NCBI RefSeq assembly: GCF_003987345.1
Contig: NZ_PIPP01000001.1
Location: forward strand, 310,001 to 374,000
Direction of reading: 5' to 3'
From: Aliidiomarina shirensis
GTDB lineage: Bacteria > Pseudomonadota > Gammaproteobacteria > Enterobacterales > Alteromonadaceae
DNA: 64,000 nt
The notes below the pieces were generated by a model, which saw nothing but the letters and a program-made list of their open reading frames with translations, made no database searches and was not told the origin of the DNA. Every line of letters starts with the position of its first letter. The stretch's first letter is position 1. A program made the translations under genes and the position numbers. Shown piece after piece: positions 27,702 through 38,859 of the stretch.

Positions 27702-28433
27702 ATGGAGCACAGTTTGAATAAGCATATTAATTGCCAAAACTGCAGTATTAGCCAGTTGTGCTTACCCTTTACGCTCGATGAAAGCTCATTATCGGAACTT
27801 GATTCGATGATTGAGCGCAAGCGTCCCTATCAGCGTGGCGACACGCTATTTCGTGCTGGCCAAGCCTTGCAGTCACTATATGCCGTTCGCTCCGGTAGTA
27901 TCAAAGTTTACACACTCGATAACAACGGTGATATGCAGATTACGGCGTTTCATTTACCCGGTGACCTCGTTGGTTTTGAGGCCATTGGTAGTGGTATTCA
28001 TCATGCCTATGCTGAAGCGATGGAAACCTCAATGGTATGTGAAATTCCGTTCGCTCACTTGGAAACATTGAGTGGTGAAATTCCCGCATTACGCCGGCAA
28101 ATCATGCGGTTGATGAGTGATGAGATTACCACCGATAAACGTATGTTAACCCTGCTTAACACACGCACCGCTGAGCAACGGTTAGCTACTTTTCTTATTG
28201 AGCTATCTACCCGCTTTCGCACGCGCGGCTTATCCTCCAAAGAGTTTCGCCTTACTATGACACGGGCTGAGATTGGTAACTATCTCGGGTTAACGGTTGA
28301 AACGGTTAGCCGTTTATTAGGGAAATTCCAAAAATCAGGGTTTATTGCTGTGGATGGCCGGTTAATTACCTTGCTTGAGCAAAATAATCTTTGTGAAGTT
28401 GCGCTTATCGCTCCTACTGAGCCCAACTCATAA
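27702..28433 (+). CDS. fnr: FNR-type oxygen-sensing transcription regulator
   Basis: A 243 aa CRP/FNR regulator that binds a 4Fe-4S cluster and activates anaerobic genes. The cluster ligands are visible at C11, C14 and C20 ([12 protein letters not shown]) and at about C113 (SMVCEIPF), matching C20, C23, C29 and C122 of E. coli. The recognition helix [12 protein letters not shown] carries the E-x-x-S-R contacts for TTGAT half sites. The ATG at 27702 has GAAGGA upstream; an in-frame ATG at 27651 would overlap the previous gene by 20 bases. Its clustering with cbb3 genes and uspE is as in Shewanella (etrA). Confidence 0.96.
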   Translation: MEHSLNKHINCQNCSISQLCLPFTLDESSLSELDSMIERKRPYQRGDTLFRAGQALQSLYAVRSGSIKVYTLDNNGDMQITAFHLPGDLVGFEAIGSGIHHAYAEAMETSMVCEIPFAHLETLSGEIPALRRQIMRLMSDEITTDKRMLTLLNTRTAEQRLATFLIELSTRFRTRGLSSKEFRLTMTRAEIGNYLGLTVETVSRLLGKFQKSGFIAVDGRLITLLEQNNLCEVALIAPTEPNS

Positions 28434-28509
28434 AACCAGTGCATTTTAGTAAGCTTAAGCTACACTGAAAATAGGCTAAATTTTAAATTTTATTGAATGG
28501 AGAAAGCCT

Positions 28510-29436
28510 ATGTTTAAGCACCTTCTCGTTGTGCTAGATCCGGCACTAGAAGAACAGAAAGCACTCATTCGAGCGTTGCACTTAGCCCGGCTGCAGCCTG
28601 CGCGTCTTACCCTATTTCTATCGATTTATGATTTTGCTTATGAAATGACAACCATGCTTTCGGGCGAAGAGCGTGAACAAATGCGGCAAAGCCTGATCGA
28701 AGATAGAAAAGTATGGGTTAAAGAACTTCTAGAAGGGTTTGATGTAGCTAAACACAACATCGAAATCTGTGTTCAGTGGCATCATCGCCCTTTCGAAGCC
28801 ATCATTCGCAAAGCCATGGAAATTGATTGTGATTTAATCGTGAAAGGCACACGGAAGCACGATACGCTACAAAGCGTAATTTTCACGCCTACGGATTGGC
28901 ACCTGCTCCGGAAAGCACCCAGCCCAGTGCTATTGGTGAAAGACCACGAATGGCCACAGCACGGTTCTGTGTTAGCAGCGGTTAATGCAGGCAGTGATAG
29001 TGAGGTGCATCAAACCCTAAATGAAAAAATCATTAAAGCAGCTGGCTACATAAGCATTAAACTCAACTCACATTTACATTTAGTCAACTGCTACCCGGGC
29101 GCTCCTGCTGCTATAGCCGTTGAAATACCTGAGTTTGATGTGCATCAATACCAAGCCAGCGTGCGCGAGCATCATGAAGAAGCGTTGGCGGAAATAGCAC
29201 GCAAAGTAGAGGTTGATTTCACCGGTTTACACCTTCGTGAAGGTTTGCCAGATAATGAAATTCCAAAAGTGGCCCATGAGCTCGATGCCGCCCTGGTAGT
29301 ACTGGGTACGATTGGCCGCACTGGCATAACAGCAGCACTTCTTGGGAATACTGCGGAGCACGTTATTGAGCAATTGGATTGTGATTTGTTAGCAATAAAG
29401 CCGGAAGGTTTCCTATCACCACTAGCGAAGGGTTAA
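28510..29436 (+). CDS. uspE: Universal stress protein UspE
   Basis: A 308 aa cytoplasmic protein with two tandem Usp domains. The first begins MFKHLLVVLDPALEEQ. The second starts near residue 155 and ends with VVLGTIGRTGITAALLGNTAEHV, the G-x2-G-x9-G-(S/T) nucleotide-binding pattern. UspE is involved in stress survival, motility and adhesion in E. coli. A GGAG ribosome site precedes the ATG. The fnr-uspE adjacency is conserved in enterics and Shewanella. Confidence 0.93.
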   Translation: MFKHLLVVLDPALEEQKALIRALHLARLQPARLTLFLSIYDFAYEMTTMLSGEEREQMRQSLIEDRKVWVKELLEGFDVAKHNIEICVQWHHRPFEAIIRKAMEIDCDLIVKGTRKHDTLQSVIFTPTDWHLLRKAPSPVLLVKDHEWPQHGSVLAAVNAGSDSEVHQTLNEKIIKAAGYISIKLNSHLHLVNCYPGAPAAIAVEIPEFDVHQYQASVREHHEEALAEIARKVEVDFTGLHLREGLPDNEIPKVAHELDAALVVLGTIGRTGITAALLGNTAEHVIEQLDCDLLAIKPEGFLSPLAKG

Positions 29437-29518
29437 GCAACCGAGCAATTAAAGAGCATCGGTGGCAACAATCACGCTGGTGAAATCAATTGTTGAAGCG
29501 TCAACACAACGGTATACT

Positions 29519-29547
29519 AGCCGCCCGAAATTTCGAGCGGCTTTTTA
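29519..29547 (+). terminator. Terminator between uspE and ttcA
   Basis: Hairpin AGCCGC ... GCGGCT with an inner self-complementary CGAAATTTCG, followed by TTTTT. Confidence 0.75.
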
Positions 29548-29635
29548 TTTTCTATAGCGCCTGTTTACAGATTTCATCAAGGTTACACACGCTTTATGCG
29601 TCTCCAAATTCAGACACTTACACTAGGTAGCTTGT

Positions 29636-30604
29636 ATGAGTACTCATTCGTTGAATACGCACACAGATAACGCTAGCAGCGATGTTCTCGCTGCGCAGAA
29701 AAAGCAGAAATATAGCTTTAACAAATTAGAGAAACGAATTCGTCGCGCGGCTGGTCAAGCTATCGAAGATTTTGCGATGATTACCGATGGCGATCGGATA
29801 ATGGTGTGTCTTTCTGGAGGCAAGGATAGCTATACCCTCCTCTCAACACTGCAATACTTTCAAAAGGTTGCGCCGATTAAATTCGAGTTAATCGCGGTTA
29901 ACCTAGACCAAAAGCAGCCCGGATTTCCAGAGCATGTTCTGCCTGAATACCTCGCCACCCAGAATGTTGATTTTCGCATTATCGAAGAAGATACGTATTC
30001 AATTGTGAAAGAGAAAGTACCTGTTGGCAAAACCACTTGCGCGCTATGCTCTCGCCTACGCCGGGGGATTCTCTACAACACTGCAAAAACCTTGGGTGCC
30101 ACTAAAATTGCTTTAGGCCATCATCGCGACGATATTCTAGAAACCTTGTTACTCAATATGTTCCACGGCGGTTCAATGAAATCAATGCCGCCGAAATTAG
30201 TGAGTGATAACGGTGAACATGTTGTTATCCGCCCTTTAGCTTATGCGCGTGAGAAGGATATTGTTAAATATGCGGAAGCTATGAATTACCCGATTATTCC
30301 GTGTAACCTGTGCGGCTCACAGGAAAATTTACAGCGCAAAATGATAAAAGATATGCTGAAAACATGGGATAAGCAGTATCCTGGCCGAATCGAAAGTATG
30401 TTCAAGGCGCTAACGAATGTTGTACCGAGCCATTTAGTTGATGCAGAGCTATTTGATTTTAAGAGCTTGGAGGCCAATGGAATTGCCGATGCAAATGGCG
30501 ATACCGCTTTTGATCAACCTGTGGTTGGCAGTGCACGGGCTTTCCTTGATGACGATGATATCGCGGTAGATGAAAATACCGATGTTCATATTTTAAAGTT
30601 GTAA
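29636..30604 (+). CDS. ttcA: tRNA 2-thiocytidine(32) synthetase TtcA
   Basis: Thiolates cytidine 32 of certain tRNAs, using ATP and an iron-sulfur cluster. The 322 aa protein has a PP-loop [11 protein letters not shown] near residue 59. Cysteine pairs [10 protein letters not shown] and CNLCGS are the cluster-binding CxxC motifs. The C-terminal acidic extension beyond DAELFDF is variable in the family. It sits downstream of uspE with its own terminator on each side. Confidence 0.95.
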   Translation: MSTHSLNTHTDNASSDVLAAQKKQKYSFNKLEKRIRRAAGQAIEDFAMITDGDRIMVCLSGGKDSYTLLSTLQYFQKVAPIKFELIAVNLDQKQPGFPEHVLPEYLATQNVDFRIIEEDTYSIVKEKVPVGKTTCALCSRLRRGILYNTAKTLGATKIALGHHRDDILETLLLNMFHGGSMKSMPPKLVSDNGEHVVIRPLAYAREKDIVKYAEAMNYPIIPCNLCGSQENLQRKMIKDMLKTWDKQYPGRIESMFKALTNVVPSHLVDAELFDFKSLEANGIADANGDTAFDQPVVGSARAFLDDDDIAVDENTDVHILKL

Positions 30605-30607
30605 AAA

Positions 30608-30633
30608 AAACCGGCCGCTGTAGCGGCCGGTTT
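30608..30633. terminator. Bidirectional terminator between ttcA and the glucosaminidase gene
   Basis: Perfect GC-rich stem AAACCGGCCGCT / AGCGGCCGGTTT between convergent genes, with A-run and T-run flanks. Confidence 0.87.
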
Positions 30634-30660
30634 GCTTTTTCTGCTAACTGCCAAACCTAT

Positions 30661-31548
30661 CTAGTTAGCGCTTGCCGTTTGATTATTGTGGTCGCTGTTG
30701 CTTTCAAATGATTCTCGAACCTCGCGAATAATCGGCAAATTAACGCGAATCATCTGATTCAATTCAACAATGTAATCTTCCCCACGCTCTGAATATGACA
30801 TCAACCCATGCGTTAATGGCTGTGCGGTTATAGGCAAGCTCGCTTGGCGCAACTCAGCGCGAATCTGCCGTAAATCCTGATATGCATCGTGGGTATTCAA
30901 GTTTCGTATATAACTGCGAACTGATTCGGTAACACTGTTGAATTCGCGCACTTCGTGTATTTGTCCTTCGCCGCGCGAGGCTGGCACCAAACCACAACCT
31001 TCTGTCCAACACCATTGGCCAAAGAAATTACGCGCATCCGCGGCAAAACGCGACGTTCCCCAGCCGGATTCGTTAGCGGCCTGAATCAGCACTAGCGTAT
31101 CAGGAATAATATCAACACGGCGCAACAACGTTGCAAACCGATCAGCTTCAGAGGCAGCGTTTACGCGATAAAAACTGGCCAAATTATTAAGCCAACGTTG
31201 TTCTTTTGCGGTTAATGCCTCACCACGTTCGAATTTTTGCTGCAAGCGTTCTATTTGTGCTCGTTGCTTTAAGATATGCGCGTTCTGCTCATTAATTGCA
31301 GGTAACAGATAGCTAAAGAACTCAATTTTCCGAGTCGGAATATCAGATATCGCGCCGAAATCTGGCACATTATGATTTTTCCGTGGTTTCGCTAGCGTTA
31401 CTACTGGCAAACCTTCAGGGCCCGCAGTAGTGGCTCTTTGCTCACCATCTTCGTTGCCCGTTAATACTCCCCGCCAAAACATGATTAACGCTAAAAGAAC
31501 GACCAAGGCGAATGCCCCGATAACTAGAAATCTTTTTTGAATCTGCAT
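30661..31548 (-). CDS. Bax-like glucosaminidase domain protein
   Basis: A 295 aa protein anchored by one N-terminal helix (about 8-27), with a periplasmic domain of the mannosyl-glycoprotein endo-beta-N-acetylglucosaminidase family (E. coli Bax). Visible signatures are IQAANESGWGTSRFA, with the catalytic glutamate, NFFGQWCWTEGCG with a possible disulfide, and a C-terminal LMSYSERGEDYIVEL. The predicted role is peptidoglycan hydrolysis. It lies convergent to ttcA and is a single-gene unit. Confidence 0.88.
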   Translation of the reverse strand: MQIQKRFLVIGAFALVVLLALIMFWRGVLTGNEDGEQRATTAGPEGLPVVTLAKPRKNHNVPDFGAISDIPTRKIEFFSYLLPAINEQNAHILKQRAQIERLQQKFERGEALTAKEQRWLNNLASFYRVNAASEADRFATLLRRVDIIPDTLVLIQAANESGWGTSRFAADARNFFGQWCWTEGCGLVPASRGEGQIHEVREFNSVTESVRSYIRNLNTHDAYQDLRQIRAELRQASLPITAQPLTHGLMSYSERGEDYIVELNQMIRVNLPIIREVRESFESNSDHNNQTASAN

Positions 31549-31663
31549 AATTCACCAATTGTGGGTAGATGATTTTGCTAACTATTATAATAGAAAGAAA
31601 ACACAAAGAGCGCGAGTAGCGCTCTTTGTTGTAAGTTAAATAATTTTATAGCGAAACTTAATA

Positions 31664-32551
31664 CTAGGCATTAAAGCTCTGCGAATCGGGCTTATCGGCT
31701 GAGTTCTCTTCAGCAAGCACAGGCTCTTTTTCGCCGCCACTAAGATCATCGCTTTCATTCTCATTTACGGCTTTAACTTGAAAAAGATCACGGTAGTAGA
31801 TGGCAATCGCGAAGAAGTACGTTGGCACCACCCAAGCGAAAAGTAAATAAAGAACCGCAAGCGCAGCCAGAATCGTAAGTACCATCATAAATCCATTGGT
31901 ACCCGCAAAAAGCCCAAGTAACACAGCGGGAACAATAATCAGCATAGTAACAATAAAGATAACGATATTAAGTATTAAGAAGCCAAGGAAACGTTTGATG
32001 ACAAGATTGAACGATAGCATTACTGCGTTCAAAGGGCTTGCCGCTCCGGTAGCAACAATAGTGGCAGCCAACACAAACGAGATGTTAAAAAACGCTGCCC
32101 AGATAAGAACAGTAAAATGCTCAAAACCTATCAGCGTGGGTGCATTAACAATAACCGTTGTAATTAAACCAACAGCCATAAGTGACCAAGGTTTGCTCAG
32201 AAACTCGAAAGCTTGGTTGATATCCGGCGTTTTACCGATTACCGTGCGCAACGCTATTAAGTGAATACCGCCGACTAGCGGAAAATAGATAATAACTTGC
32301 AGCGCATAAGTAATAAGCGTAAACGCTTTACTTTCTTGTTCTATTCCAGAGAACTCAGCGAGCACAGCCACTAAAATACCGGCTGCAATAAGTATGAAAA
32401 ACGACCATACAATTGCGCCCGCTAACGTGGTGCGCTTCTTCTTCGTTGTCTCGTAAGCCTCTTGTAGCACTTTATTAATATCTAGCTTTTGTTTTGATTG
32501 AACGGCGTTCTCTACGCTGCCGCGAAGTTCATTGTTATTGTTGTTTTCCAT
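31664..32551 (-). CDS. Polytopic inner membrane protein of unknown function (BPSS1780/YciC-like)
   Basis: A 295 aa protein with about six hydrophobic helices between residues 45 and 250, including TLAGAIVWSFFILIAAGILVA and FLILNIVIFIVTMLIIVPAVL. The N-terminus (about 1-40) is hydrophilic. The C-terminus has an acidic tail with DDLSGGEKEPVLAEE. The helix pattern and the GGIHLIAL and GFMMV segments resemble the membrane proteins called BPSS1780-family, but I am not certain. No catalytic motif is present. It is divergent from rluE. Confidence 0.68.
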   Translation of the reverse strand: MENNNNNELRGSVENAVQSKQKLDINKVLQEAYETTKKKRTTLAGAIVWSFFILIAAGILVAVLAEFSGIEQESKAFTLITYALQVIIYFPLVGGIHLIALRTVIGKTPDINQAFEFLSKPWSLMAVGLITTVIVNAPTLIGFEHFTVLIWAAFFNISFVLAATIVATGAASPLNAVMLSFNLVIKRFLGFLILNIVIFIVTMLIIVPAVLLGLFAGTNGFMMVLTILAALAVLYLLFAWVVPTYFFAIAIYYRDLFQVKAVNENESDDLSGGEKEPVLAEENSADKPDSQSFNA

Positions 32552-32685
32552 AAGGGCGTTAATCCTGTCATCATTTATTAAGGTTTTTTGTTATTATCCG
32601 TTTTCTACACGAAAAAGCTAGTAAACGAATGTAACGAGTTATTTTCAGTTCCGTTCATCAACATGCCAACCACGGTGAAACAAAC

Positions 32686-33324
32686 ATGCCGGCACCTAAA
32701 ACCACCAATAGCAAACCAAACTCTCGGGCAACGAAGGCGAAAACTCGGCAATCTCGGGGTTTCCATAAGCCGACTCCCAAAGTACCTACCCTAATCGCTT
32801 TTAACAAGCCCATGAATGTGCTTTGCCAGTTTACCGGCGAGAAATCGGATACCACCCTAGCAGCATTTATCGATATCCCCAACGTATACCCAGCGGGCCG
32901 CCTTGATAAAGACAGTGAAGGGTTGCTGTTGTTAACCGATGATGGGCCGTTACAAGCACGCATCTCATCGCCGAAATTTAAGCTCGCCAAAACCTATTAC
33001 GTGCTTGTAGAAGGCGTACCGAGCCAAGCGGCTATTGATGCCTTGCGCAATGGCGTTGAACTTAAAGATGGGAAAACATTGCCTGCTGAGGCCGAGCTTG
33101 TTTCTGAGCCTGAATGGTTGTGGCCACGCACACCACCTGTTCGTGTGCGCAAGCATATTCAAGATACATGGTTAAAACTCACCATACGGGAAGGTAGAAA
33201 CCGGCAAGTAAGGCGCATGACCGCGCATGTTGGCCACCCTACGTTGCGGCTTATACGCTATCAAATTGGTGATTACAGCCTGGCTAATTTAGCGCCTGGA
33301 GAGTATCGGAAAGTACCTGTTTAA
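32686..33324 (+). CDS. rluE: 23S rRNA pseudouridine(2457) synthase RluE
   Basis: Isomerises U2457 of 23S rRNA. The 212 aa RsuA-family protein begins with a basic, disordered segment (about 1-30). The catalytic aspartate is in [17 protein letters not shown] near residue 71, and a late [24 protein letters not shown] block completes the fold. There is no S4 domain, which is right for RluE. Start at 32686 is the first ATG after the divergent promoter region. Confidence 0.93.
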   Translation: MPAPKTTNSKPNSRATKAKTRQSRGFHKPTPKVPTLIAFNKPMNVLCQFTGEKSDTTLAAFIDIPNVYPAGRLDKDSEGLLLLTDDGPLQARISSPKFKLAKTYYVLVEGVPSQAAIDALRNGVELKDGKTLPAEAELVSEPEWLWPRTPPVRVRKHIQDTWLKLTIREGRNRQVRRMTAHVGHPTLRLIRYQIGDYSLANLAPGEYRKVPV

Positions 33325-33400
33325 CTGGCTAAACATCCTAAAAAACGGTAGAATTCGCCGCCATAAATGAATTTTTAACACAAAGGTGAATTCCCAATCC

Positions 33401-34573
33401 ATGAACACTCCTGTATCTGATCGCATCCTTGCGTTAACCACCGCTGAGCAAAAACAACAAAATGCAAAACACCGCGTTATTGTTGGCATGTCGGGTGGTG
33501 TTGATTCTTCTGTATCTGCGTATATTTTGCAGCAACAAGGATATCAGGTTGAAGGGCTATTCATGAAAAACTGGGAAGAAGATGACACCGATGAATACTG
33601 TTCTGCAGCTACCGATTTAGCCGATGCAGAACAAGTATGCGCTACGCTCGGGATGGAACTACACACTGTCAACTTTGCCGCAGAGTACTGGGATAACGTG
33701 TTCGAGCACTTTCTTGTTGAGTATCGTGCTGGGCGTACCCCAAACCCAGATATCATGTGCAATAAAGAAATTAAATTTAAAGCTTTTCTTGAGTTTGCTG
33801 CCGAAGCACTCGGCGCGGATTATATCGCTACAGGCCATTATTGCCGGCGCCGGTTTGACGGTGAGAAATGGCAACTTATACGCGGTTTAGACGATAACAA
33901 AGATCAAAGTTATTTCTTGTATACACTTAGCCATGAACATATAGCGCAAACACTCTTCCCCGTTGGTGATATTGAAAAACCAGACGTGCGTAAAATCGCG
34001 GAAGAGCAAGGTTTAGTAACCGCCGGCAAGAAGGATTCTACGGGTATTTGCTTTATTGGCGAGCGCAAGTTCAAGGATTTCCTACAGCAGTATCTTCCCG
34101 CGCAACCGGGCCCTATTGTAAGTGTAAACGGTGCACCGCTAGGCACCCACGAAGGCTTGATGTATCACACCATCGGTCAGCGTAAAGGCTTGCATATTGG
34201 TGGCCTTGCCAATGCTGGCGATGAACCATGGTATGTGGTTGATAAAGATGTAGCGAACAACACATTAGTTGTTGCGCAAGGTAAAGATCATCCTCGTATG
34301 TTCTCGAAAGGCTTGATTGCCGGCCAGTTACATTGGCTTAATCGGGAACATATTTCAGCGCCATTTTCCTGTGTTGTGAAAACACGATATCGGCAAGAAG
34401 ATATTCCTTGCACGGTATCGCCAATTGGCAATGGCGAACAAATAGAAGTGATTTTCGATGCGGATGTAGCCGCAGTAACCCCCGGACAATCGGCGGTGCT
34501 TTATAACGGTGATATATGCCTCGGTGGCGGTATTATTGAACAACGAATTACAGATTTCGAGGTAACTTTGTGA
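33401..34573 (+). CDS. mnmA: tRNA-specific 2-thiouridylase MnmA
   Basis: Forms 2-thiouridine at wobble position 34 of Glu, Lys and Gln tRNAs, taking sulfur from the Tus relay. About 390 aa from the ATG at 33401, with AGGTGA upstream; a GTG at 33386 is in frame. The PP-loop GMSGGVDSS is near residue 28. Catalytic cysteines are in [12 protein letters not shown] and [12 protein letters not shown]. The TGA overlaps the hflD GTG by 3 bases. The order mnmA-hflD-purB matches E. coli. Confidence 0.96.
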   Translation: MNTPVSDRILALTTAEQKQQNAKHRVIVGMSGGVDSSVSAYILQQQGYQVEGLFMKNWEEDDTDEYCSAATDLADAEQVCATLGMELHTVNFAAEYWDNVFEHFLVEYRAGRTPNPDIMCNKEIKFKAFLEFAAEALGADYIATGHYCRRRFDGEKWQLIRGLDDNKDQSYFLYTLSHEHIAQTLFPVGDIEKPDVRKIAEEQGLVTAGKKDSTGICFIGERKFKDFLQQYLPAQPGPIVSVNGAPLGTHEGLMYHTIGQRKGLHIGGLANAGDEPWYVVDKDVANNTLVVAQGKDHPRMFSKGLIAGQLHWLNREHISAPFSCVVKTRYRQEDIPCTVSPIGNGEQIEVIFDADVAAVTPGQSAVLYNGDICLGGGIIEQRITDFEVTL

Positions 34574-35217
34574 GCAACGTAATAGCGCTACGCAGTGAAT
34601 TCAATGAGTGGCATGAACGCATGCTCGCTTTTGGTGGCCTATGTTTGGCCGCAGTATGTGCCCAACAATTAGCGCGCCGCGGAGAAATAATTCCCAATGA
34701 TCATACCGAAGTATTGATTAGCAGCCTGCTTAATCTAGACCCTTCCAGTACCCTAGATGTTTACGGTGATTTAGAAAGCCTAAAACCCGCACTACGCCTG
34801 TTATTGGGGCAGTTAAATGGTAAGGGTGCAAAAGATGTTGAACAAACACGCTATGTTGTGGGCATGTTAGCGCTTGAGCGCAAGCTCAATGCAAGTTCTG
34901 TGGCCTTAGATAAACTCGGATCGAGCTTAAAACAGATAAAGCGCCAACGCGAAGATTTTGATTTTGAAACCAGCATTATCGTTGAGAACCTAGGTAAGCT
35001 GTATATGGACGTTATCAGCCCACTTGGCCCGCGCATTCAGATTAGTGGAAAACCTGAGTATCTGAAACAACCCGCGGTGCAATATCAGATTCGAACTATG
35101 TTATTAGCCGGTATTCGCAGTGCTGTATTATGGCGTCAGCTCGGTGGCAAACGCCGGCATATCATTCTTTCGCGCAGCAAATTAGTGCGTGCCATAGAAG
35201 ATTTATTGCGCATGTAA
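34570..35217 (+). CDS. hflD: High frequency lysogenization protein HflD homologue
   Basis: A 215 aa peripheral membrane protein of the HflD (YcfC) family. It shares [50 protein letters not shown] and [21 protein letters not shown]-type segments with the E. coli protein, which in lambda infection sequesters CII. Its normal cellular role is uncertain. It starts at a GTG overlapping the mnmA stop, so translation is probably coupled. Confidence 0.93.
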   Translation: MSNVIALRSEFNEWHERMLAFGGLCLAAVCAQQLARRGEIIPNDHTEVLISSLLNLDPSSTLDVYGDLESLKPALRLLLGQLNGKGAKDVEQTRYVVGMLALERKLNASSVALDKLGSSLKQIKRQREDFDFETSIIVENLGKLYMDVISPLGPRIQISGKPEYLKQPAVQYQIRTMLLAGIRSAVLWRQLGGKRRHIILSRSKLVRAIEDLLRM

Positions 35218-35282
35218 CGCAGTATTTGCGCAGCTACTAGCGTATTTTTTTATTTATTCATGATGTTAATGACAACGCTTAA

Positions 35283-36698
<1,416 letters not shown>

Positions 36699-36704
36699 TT
36701 TGAG

Positions 36705-36730
36705 AGTGTGCAAACTGGTTTTGCACACTT
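36705..36730 (+). terminator. Probable terminator after purB
   Basis: Perfect hairpin AGTGTGCAAA / TTTGCACACT with a short loop right after the stop. The trailing T-run is short (TTGTTT), so efficiency is uncertain. Confidence 0.6.
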
Positions 36731-36814
36731 GTTTACGTTTCAATTCATGCTTCAAATTTTGCTTCAGTTTAATCGATAAAATTTCGACTAAGCCCATACA
36801 AGGTAGCGGAAATC

Positions 36815-38032
36815 ATGACCTTTAACCCATTCCAAGATAGTCCAAGTGATTACATCCTCAATCACTATGCATTTGATGCAGTGGCGTTTTTACGTGATTA
36901 TTGGCAGAAGAAACCGTGTGTGATTCGTCAGGCCTTTATTGATTTTCAAGATCCAATTAGCGCCGACGAGCTTGCCGGTTTATCGATGGAACCAGGGGTT
37001 GATTCTCGGGTTGTGAGTTGCAACGCTGGTAAATGGGATTTGGCACACGGTCCAATTGACGATTTCGGCAAGTTGGGCGAGAAGAATTGGAGCTTACTTG
37101 TACAAGCGGTGAACGAGCATTATCCGCCGGCACAAGAGCTTTTGCGCGCATTCCGCTTTCTTCCCGATTGGCGTATTGATGACCTCATGGTGAGCTATTC
37201 TACCGAAGGTGGTGGTGTTGGCCCGCACCTTGATCAATATGATGTTTTTATTGTACAAGGCATGGGATCACGCCGCTGGCAAGTAGGCGAACCAGGGGAT
37301 TTTGAAACCCATTGTCCACACCCCGATCTAAAGCAAGTTCCTGAGTTCGCACCTATTATTGATGAGGTTCTTGAGCCGGGCGATATGATCTACATACCCG
37401 CTGGGTTTCCTCATTCAGGTGATACCATTAGCGAAGCATTGAACTACTCGGTTGGTTTGCGTGCCCCTAGTCAGGCGGAGCTGATATCAGCCCTTGCCGA
37501 CCATGCATTGGAACATGACGACTTACAACTTCGTTTTCGTGATCGGGTAGAAGTATTGTTAGATGATTCCAAAGCCGCGTTAGCTGATCGTGAACCTTGG
37601 CATTTACCAGCAGAAATCATTGCCGATTGCCGAAGTTTAATGGCGGCCGCACTAGATAATGATGCCCTTCTACATAAGGTATGCGCGGAACTATTCTCAA
37701 AAAACCCACGCCCGCCATTGCCTGAATGGCCAGAACAACCCTACACCCCTGCGGCATTAAAATACAGCTGCCAGCGCTACGATATGTTGGTCAAAGCAGT
37801 TGGTGTACGGATGATTACTACCACCGTAGATAGCCAGCTCTATGCTGTGGTACAGGGGCATTGGTATACACTTGATAGTGATGCGGAAGCACTTTTTGGT
37901 TTACTAAGCGATATGACCGACTTTGCAGAAACGTTAACTATTCTTGATTATTTAAAATCGGATAGCGCGCGCGCCCTACTTTGTGGTTTATTAAATGAAG
38001 GCCTGTTCATTCTAGCAAATGATGAACCGTAA
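36815..38032 (+). CDS. roxA: Ribosomal oxygenase RoxA (50S L16 arginine hydroxylase)
   Basis: JmjC-fold, Fe(II)/2-oxoglutarate dioxygenase of 405 aa that hydroxylates an arginine of ribosomal protein L16 (E. coli YcfD). The iron triad is visible as the H-x-D of GVGPHLDQYDVF and the distal His of AGFPHSGDT. The C-terminal part forms the dimerisation and winged-helix domains. In E. coli this gene lies after phoPQ downstream of purB; here it follows purB directly. Confidence 0.95.
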   Translation: MTFNPFQDSPSDYILNHYAFDAVAFLRDYWQKKPCVIRQAFIDFQDPISADELAGLSMEPGVDSRVVSCNAGKWDLAHGPIDDFGKLGEKNWSLLVQAVNEHYPPAQELLRAFRFLPDWRIDDLMVSYSTEGGGVGPHLDQYDVFIVQGMGSRRWQVGEPGDFETHCPHPDLKQVPEFAPIIDEVLEPGDMIYIPAGFPHSGDTISEALNYSVGLRAPSQAELISALADHALEHDDLQLRFRDRVEVLLDDSKAALADREPWHLPAEIIADCRSLMAAALDNDALLHKVCAELFSKNPRPPLPEWPEQPYTPAALKYSCQRYDMLVKAVGVRMITTTVDSQLYAVVQGHWYTLDSDAEALFGLLSDMTDFAETLTILDYLKSDSARALLCGLLNEGLFILANDEP

Positions 38033-38062
38033 TCGGTTGCTGAACGCATTTCCGTGAAGATA

Positions 38063-38100
38063 AAAAAACCGCCAATCGTAAGCTAGATAGGCGGTTTTTT
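38063..38100. terminator. Bidirectional terminator between roxA and the DUF4826 gene
   Basis: Stem AAAAAACCGCC / GGCGGTTTTTT with a 16 base loop, between convergent genes. Confidence 0.85.
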
Positions 38101-38116
38101 TGGTAACGAACAAGTG

Positions 38117-38536
38117 CTATTGTTTATCGGCCCAAAAGCTTTCTTGCTCAACTAATTCGTAGCAGGCCTCAGCATGATTAATCAGTAGCTGGGCAAATTT
38201 CTGTTCAGTTTCATCACTTTTCGGCTCGTTCAGAATCTTATCGGCCCGTAACTGCCAGCGCAAACAAAAATGTTTTAATGCATCACGGGCATTGCCTGCA
38301 ACCGCAGCGTCTACGTGGTCTGTTGGACACACACCGCATATAGCCCAAACTTTGTCGGTTGTTCCCCGCACAGTGAATTTCCAAAGCGCGATGTGAGGCA
38401 TTAAATAACGGCTTTCTTTAACGAGCACTTGGTCGGTTAAAATACCTTTTTCAACAAGATAACCGTTTGCTTTCTGAAAATGTTCACGCACCCATGCAGC
38501 TTGCTCTGGGCTGCTTTCTATCTGTTTTTCACTCAT
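38117..38536 (-). CDS. DUF4826 family protein
   Basis: A 139 aa soluble, acidic protein with no signal peptide or membrane helix. It contains AAWVREHFQKANGYLVEKG at the N-terminus and a central HIALWKFTVRG...WAICGVCPTDHV segment with a C-x2-C pair. This pattern matches the small DUF4826 family of marine gammaproteobacteria. The cysteine pair could bind metal, but no function is known. It is a single-gene unit facing leftward. Confidence 0.75.
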   Translation of the reverse strand: MSEKQIESSPEQAAWVREHFQKANGYLVEKGILTDQVLVKESRYLMPHIALWKFTVRGTTDKVWAICGVCPTDHVDAAVAGNARDALKHFCLRWQLRADKILNEPKSDETEQKFAQLLINHAEACYELVEQESFWADKQ

Positions 38537-38859
38537 GGTTATCTCACTACTCTTACAGCTATCAATGTTGATATGGCGTTGCTTTAGATATAGACAAACG
38601 CGCTATGCGTAGCCCCAACACAAACATCCGCCAAAGGAATAAAATCAACTATATCTTAACAGGCGAAAGCAAAACTGAAAAGCACTAGAAGCCGCCACTG
38701 GCCCTACCACGAGTAAGATTTGTTCACTGTAAAGACAAGTTGATACTTTACTAGAAATACGACCAGTTTTTCACTTTCATTTACTAGCAACAGTTTACGT
38801 AAAGTGGTAGCTTACGCACCAAATTTGTGTCTTTGACAACAACAATGAGGTTAGCGGAA
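38537..38859. other. 323 bp divergent intergenic region upstream of leucine dehydrogenase
   Basis: It separates the DUF4826 gene from leucine dehydrogenase. It contains the TTTACGTAAA palindrome at 38794-38803 and the GAGG ribosome site at 38847-38850. The left part (38560-38700) has no recognisable gene, tRNA or hairpin terminator. Confidence 0.6.
38794..38803. promoter_or_regulatory. Candidate operator of leucine dehydrogenase (LiuR-like ACGT palindrome)
   Basis: TTTACGTAAA is a perfect 10 bp palindrome 57 bp before the start codon. ACGT-centred palindromes are reported for the MerR-family regulator LiuR, which controls branched-chain amino acid breakdown in marine gammaproteobacteria. Only half of a typical longer site is present, so the assignment is tentative. 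Confidence 0.35.
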
